64,000 nucleotides of DNA, taken from CAXMPK01 sp964195405. Lineage in GTDB: Bacteria > Actinomycetota > Acidimicrobiia > Spongiisociales > ZC4RG35. The translations under genes and the position numbers were made by a program. Shown here piece after piece: positions 60,657 through 64,000 of the stretch (position 1 is its first letter; each line of letters starts with the position of its first letter). Under the pieces are notes generated by a model. The model did no database searches, was not told the origin of the DNA, and was given only the letters and a program-made list of their open reading frames with translations. The stretch covers positions 44,374-108,373 of the forward strand of contig CAXMPK010000029.1 of NCBI GenBank assembly GCA_964195405.1, given 5' to 3'.

Positions 60657-62803
60657 CCACCACCCAGGAACCTGTTCACCGCCTGTTGGGGATGACCGAC
60701 GACGAATATCAATCAGTCATCAGGATCTTGGGGCGTGACCCTCGCCCAGCCGAGTTGGCGATGTATTCCGTGATGTGGTCGGAGCACTGCTCGTACAAAT
60801 CATCTCGGGCTCATCTCGGGCGTTTCCCTACGGAAGCCCCCTGGGTGGTGGTCGGACCTGGTGAGAATGCCGGTGTCGTCGACATCGGCGACGGTTGGCT
60901 GGCGGCACTGCGGATCGAAAGTCACAACCATCCGTCCTTCGTTGAGCCATATCAGGGCGCTGCCACGGGTGTAGGGGGCATTCTCAGAGATGTGTTCACC
61001 ATGGGGGCCCGGCCCATCGCCCTCTGGGATCAGATTCGCTTCGGGCCACTGACCGAACCTATGAACCGCTACCTGTTCAAGGGTGTCGTCTCGGGCATCG
61101 CCGGCTATGGAAATGCCGTCGGCGTGCCCACAGTTGGAGGTGAAGTGGAATTTGACGACTGCTACTCGGGAAATCCATTGGTCAACGTGATGTGTCTCGG
61201 GATTCTCCAGCGTGAGCAGCTTGTCCTGGGCACTGCCGGAGTACCCGGTTCGATCGCCGTGCTTCTGGGCAAGGCCACCGGTCGCGATGGCATCGGGGGC
61301 GCCTCGGTCCTCGCATCCTCGTCGTTTGATGATGAGTCGCAGTCGAAGCGCCCATCCGTTCAAGTCGGCGACCCTTTCGAGGAAAAGAAACTGATCGAGG
61401 CCTGTCTCGAACTCTACAAAAAGGGTCTGGTGGTCGGCGTCCAGGACCTCGGAGCCGCCGGACTTAGTTGTGCGATCTCAGAACCGGCAGGCCGGGCCGG
61501 CGTGGGAATGGATGTCGACCTCGACGCAGTCCACACCCGCGAGTCGGGAATGACCGCACCCGAACTGCTCATGTCCGAATCACAGGAGAGGATGATGGCC
61601 TTCGTCGATCCGACACAAGTCGACGAAGTTCTTGCTGTGGCCGACAAGTGGGAAATCGACTCAGCTGTTGTTGGCGAGGTGAAGAAAGGCGGCACCCTCT
61701 CCATCAAGCACAACGGCGAGACTGTCGCCGAACTGCCCGCAGCCTCCCTGGCCGATGACGCTCCTCTCTACGACCGCGAGGCGGTTCGCCCTGAATGGAT
61801 CGACAGTCTGTGGCAAACAGAATCGAAGATCGAGATCACTAACGAGGCGACAACACTTCTCGAACTTCTGGCCGACCCGGCGATCGGCTCCTCGGCCTGG
61901 ATCCACGAGCAGTACGACCACATGCTCTTTCTCAACACCGTGGTCGGACCCGGTAGTGATGCGTCATTGCTGCGGATCAAAGGCACTGAGAAGGGTCTAG
62001 CGGTTTCCACCGATGGGAACGGCCGGCTTTGCTACCTCAACCCGCGACACGGCAGCCAACGGCTCGTCTACGAGGCAGCCCTCAACGTGGCGATCACCGG
62101 TGCCAGACCTCTCGCAATCGTCGACAACCTCAACTTTGGCAACCCTGAAAACCCCGAAGTGATGTGGCAGTTCAAAGAGACGGTCGATGGCATCTCCGAG
62201 GCGGCTGAAGCGTTGGACATCCCGGTTGTCGGAGGCAACGTTTCGTTCTACAACGAGACGGAAGGCTTGGACATCCACCCCACTCCCGTAGTCGGGCTTC
62301 TCGGTCTGGCCGATCCGATGCCGAAATCGCCGCCACGCTTGAATCGCGCCGGGGCTGGGATGGAAATCTGGGAGGTCGGGCCGGCCGCATCCTCCAGCCA
62401 GGCGGGTTCGGCCTTGCAACGGGTCATCGGCAATGCGCTCTCAGGACGGCCAACCGAGCCCAATCCTGAGACAGCCCGGAAAGTCATCGAGCTGGCTCTC
62501 GACATGGCTCACAATGTGCCGGTTCTCCATGACATCTCCGACGGTGGCGCTGCGGTTGCCATCGCCGAAATCTGTATTGCGTCTGGCGTGGGCGCCGACG
62601 TCGTGCTCAACAATCCCTTCTCTGAGGATCCCCATCGATTCCTGGCTGTGTTCGCGCCCGGAAAGTTCGATCTGTCTGGCGACTTGGCTAGGCGACTGGG
62701 CACAGTTGGAGGCGATCATCTCATTATCAACAGAAAGAGCATCGACCTGAGTGAGGTTGTATCGACCTGGCGAGACGCTATCCCTGAGGCCCTTACCGGC
62801 TAG
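60653..62803 (+). CDS. purL: Phosphoribosylformylglycinamidine synthase subunit PurL
   Basis: PurL makes FGAM from FGAR, ATP and the ammonia from PurQ. The 716-residue protein has MYSVMWSEHCSYKSSR near the start, the active-site KIESHNHPS equivalent RIESHNHPSFVEPYQGAATGVGG, IRDVFTMGA-like ILRDVFTMGARP, and VQDLGAAGLSCA. It is the small-type PurL of PurSQL systems. ATG overlaps purQ in ATGA. It is the last purine gene seen; purF and purM are probably further along. Confidence 0.96.
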   Translation: MTTTQEPVHRLLGMTDDEYQSVIRILGRDPRPAELAMYSVMWSEHCSYKSSRAHLGRFPTEAPWVVVGPGENAGVVDIGDGWLAALRIESHNHPSFVEPYQGAATGVGGILRDVFTMGARPIALWDQIRFGPLTEPMNRYLFKGVVSGIAGYGNAVGVPTVGGEVEFDDCYSGNPLVNVMCLGILQREQLVLGTAGVPGSIAVLLGKATGRDGIGGASVLASSSFDDESQSKRPSVQVGDPFEEKKLIEACLELYKKGLVVGVQDLGAAGLSCAISEPAGRAGVGMDVDLDAVHTRESGMTAPELLMSESQERMMAFVDPTQVDEVLAVADKWEIDSAVVGEVKKGGTLSIKHNGETVAELPAASLADDAPLYDREAVRPEWIDSLWQTESKIEITNEATTLLELLADPAIGSSAWIHEQYDHMLFLNTVVGPGSDASLLRIKGTEKGLAVSTDGNGRLCYLNPRHGSQRLVYEAALNVAITGARPLAIVDNLNFGNPENPEVMWQFKETVDGISEAAEALDIPVVGGNVSFYNETEGLDIHPTPVVGLLGLADPMPKSPPRLNRAGAGMEIWEVGPAASSSQAGSALQRVIGNALSGRPTEPNPETARKVIELALDMAHNVPVLHDISDGGAAVAIAEICIASGVGADVVLNNPFSEDPHRFLAVFAPGKFDLSGDLARRLGTVGGDHLIINRKSIDLSEVVSTWRDAIPEALTG

Positions 62804-62870
62804 TGGAGGTGGCCATGGCGAGTCGTTCTCCGAATATCGATGACAGCTCATCAATAGATACCATCGCCTT

Positions 62871-63992
62871 GTGACACGTTCGATCGGAATACTCAGCGCA
62901 GGTGGGGATAGCCCAGGGCTAAATGCCGCGATCAGGGCGGTCGGCAAGTCAGCTCAGCGCGCTCACGGCATGAGAGTCATCGGCTTTCTAGACGGTTTCA
63001 AAGGCCTGATGGAGAACCGATTCGTCGAACTCGACTCGAACGACCTCTCTGGAATCCTCACCCGCGGCGGCACCGTCTTGGGAACAAGCCGGAGCAAGGT
63101 CGACAGGATGGAGATGGATGACGGAACCAAGAAGGACATGCGGCCACTGATGCGCAAGGTGGTGGAGCAACACGAGATCGAATCGCTGGTGTGTCTCGGT
63201 GGGGACGGCACCATGAAAAACGCCTTGAAGCTCGAAGAGGTCGGGATCAGGGTGGTCACGCTTCCCAAGACAATCGACAATGACGTTGTGGGGACCGACT
63301 TCACCTTCGGTTTTGACACGGCGGTGAACATTGCAACGGAAGCCATCGACCGGCTTCACTCGACGGCCCATTCACACCACCGAATCATGGTTGTCGAGCT
63401 GATGGGCCACAGAGTCGGGTGGCTCGCCCTGGGAGCAGGTCTTGCCGGCGGTGCCGATGTGATCCTCCTCCCGGAGATTCCATACGACGTCGAAGCGGTT
63501 GCTTCCTCGATCGCGTCGCGGCGTGGCGCCGCCGGCACCTTCTCGATCGTGGCGGTGGCCGAGCGTGCTATTTCTAAGGAGGACGCCTCGATCAGGTCGG
63601 CAATGGTCGATCAGATGGAGACAAGCGAAGAACGGGACAGGAAAGAGATGAAGAAGAAGCTCAAGGAGTTTGATCGCACCCGCGCCGGTGGAACCACCCA
63701 ACTTGCTTCGACCCTCGCCGGCCTCACCGGACTCGAATCCAGGATCACAATCCTCGGGCATGTTCAAAGAGGTGGCACGCCGTCCCCGGCGGATCGCCTG
63801 CTTGCCACTCGTTTGGGCGCCGCTGCCAGCAGCTACATCGCCGAGGGCATTCATGGCGTGATGGTGGCGGCAAGAGGCGAATCCACGGCGGCCGTGCCGC
63901 TCGAGGAGGTTGCCGGGCAGGTCAAGTCGGTTCCTCTCGATCATCCCTGGCTCGAGACGGCCCGTCATCTCGGCATCGCCCTCGGCGATTGA
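62871..63992 (+). CDS. pfkA: 6-phosphofructokinase
   Basis: PFK phosphorylates fructose 6-phosphate. The 373-residue protein has ILSAGGDSPGLNAAIRAV, the donor motif LGGDGTMKNA, the substrate motif PKTIDNDVVGTDFTFGFDTA and VMGHRVG-like ELMGHRVGW, then LGHVQRGGTPSPADRL. The pair Gly in GGDGT with Lys in PKTIDND is a mixed type: Gly favours ATP, Lys is usual in PPi enzymes. ATP use is more likely. It starts with GTG at 62871, 67 bp after purL, and is near full length at the window's right end. Confidence 0.92.
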   Translation: MTRSIGILSAGGDSPGLNAAIRAVGKSAQRAHGMRVIGFLDGFKGLMENRFVELDSNDLSGILTRGGTVLGTSRSKVDRMEMDDGTKKDMRPLMRKVVEQHEIESLVCLGGDGTMKNALKLEEVGIRVVTLPKTIDNDVVGTDFTFGFDTAVNIATEAIDRLHSTAHSHHRIMVVELMGHRVGWLALGAGLAGGADVILLPEIPYDVEAVASSIASRRGAAGTFSIVAVAERAISKEDASIRSAMVDQMETSEERDRKEMKKKLKEFDRTRAGGTTQLASTLAGLTGLESRITILGHVQRGGTPSPADRLLATRLGAAASSYIAEGIHGVMVAARGESTAAVPLEEVAGQVKSVPLDHPWLETARHLGIALGD

Positions 63993-64000
63993 GGCCGCCC

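Noticed and set aside
1..64000. tRNA, rRNA, CRISPR array or prophage
   Set aside because: Looked for typical tRNA ends with TTCGA loops, rRNA landmarks, regularly spaced short repeats and phage genes; found none. The only regular array is the 42-bp repeat at 7224-7344, whose units lack variable spacers.

Overview
The window looks like chromosome of a free-living, aerobic, moderately high-GC actinobacterium, probably a deep lineage such as Acidimicrobiia. This rests on the PurS/PurQ/PurL trio, Rex beside a 14-gene type NADH dehydrogenase operon, a geranylgeranyl-reductase of the menaquinone type, DUF559/AbiEi-type genes, many GTG/TTG starts and many genes without a visible Shine-Dalgarno. The class-level placement is inference. 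No rRNA, tRNA, CRISPR array, prophage or transposase gene was seen.

Layout. (1) 1-10130, minus strand: nuoA-B-C-D, then an inserted kinase/PLP phospho-lyase fusion gene, then nuoE-F-G-H (nuoH runs off the left edge). Six 21-bp-spaced direct repeats sit at the nuoD/fusion-gene junction. (2) 10193-14288: a class V aminotransferase, a HAD hydrolase, a tiny membrane protein, a FAD reductase and the redox sensor Rex. (3) 14297-15360: one AbiEi/DUF559 nuclease-like gene flanked by 49-bp inverted repeats, the best candidate for a mobile or invertible unit. (4) 15374-24623: a divergent respiratory locus. The minus-strand operon encodes a bc-type complex with split cytochrome b, Rieske protein, two-heme cytochrome c, a ferredoxin and two unknown membrane proteins. 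The plus-strand operon encodes a cbb3-subunit-I homologue that has lost its heme and copper histidines, plus two membrane-anchored cytochromes c. Three of these subunits share the same N-terminal module. (5) 24620-31594: mixed metabolism, including an AhpD-like gene with an in-frame TGA followed by a bacterial SECIS-like hairpin (a likely selenoprotein), RidA and lysA. (6) 31751-38339: leucine dehydrogenase with a fused branched-chain 2-oxoacid dehydrogenase E1, argS and GNAT. (7) 38336-48624: glycolate oxidase glcDEF, hydantoinase/oxoprolinase HyuA-AlkD-HyuB, and small anchored proteins. (8) 48695-63992: glnA, then a purine block (purA, purD, purE, purB, purC, purS, purQ, purL) interspersed with a glutaryl-CoA dehydrogenase-like gene, a YcaQ-type glycosylase, an LCP protein and a thioesterase, ending with pfkA.

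How it works together: NADH from amino-acid and glycolate catabolism feeds Nuo, menaquinone carries electrons to the bc-type complex, and the attached cytochromes pass them on. Rex probably senses NADH/NAD+ for this region. Two families of fixed-length palindromic repeats (43 nt and 47 nt, two copies each) lie between genes and are not explained by the coding content.
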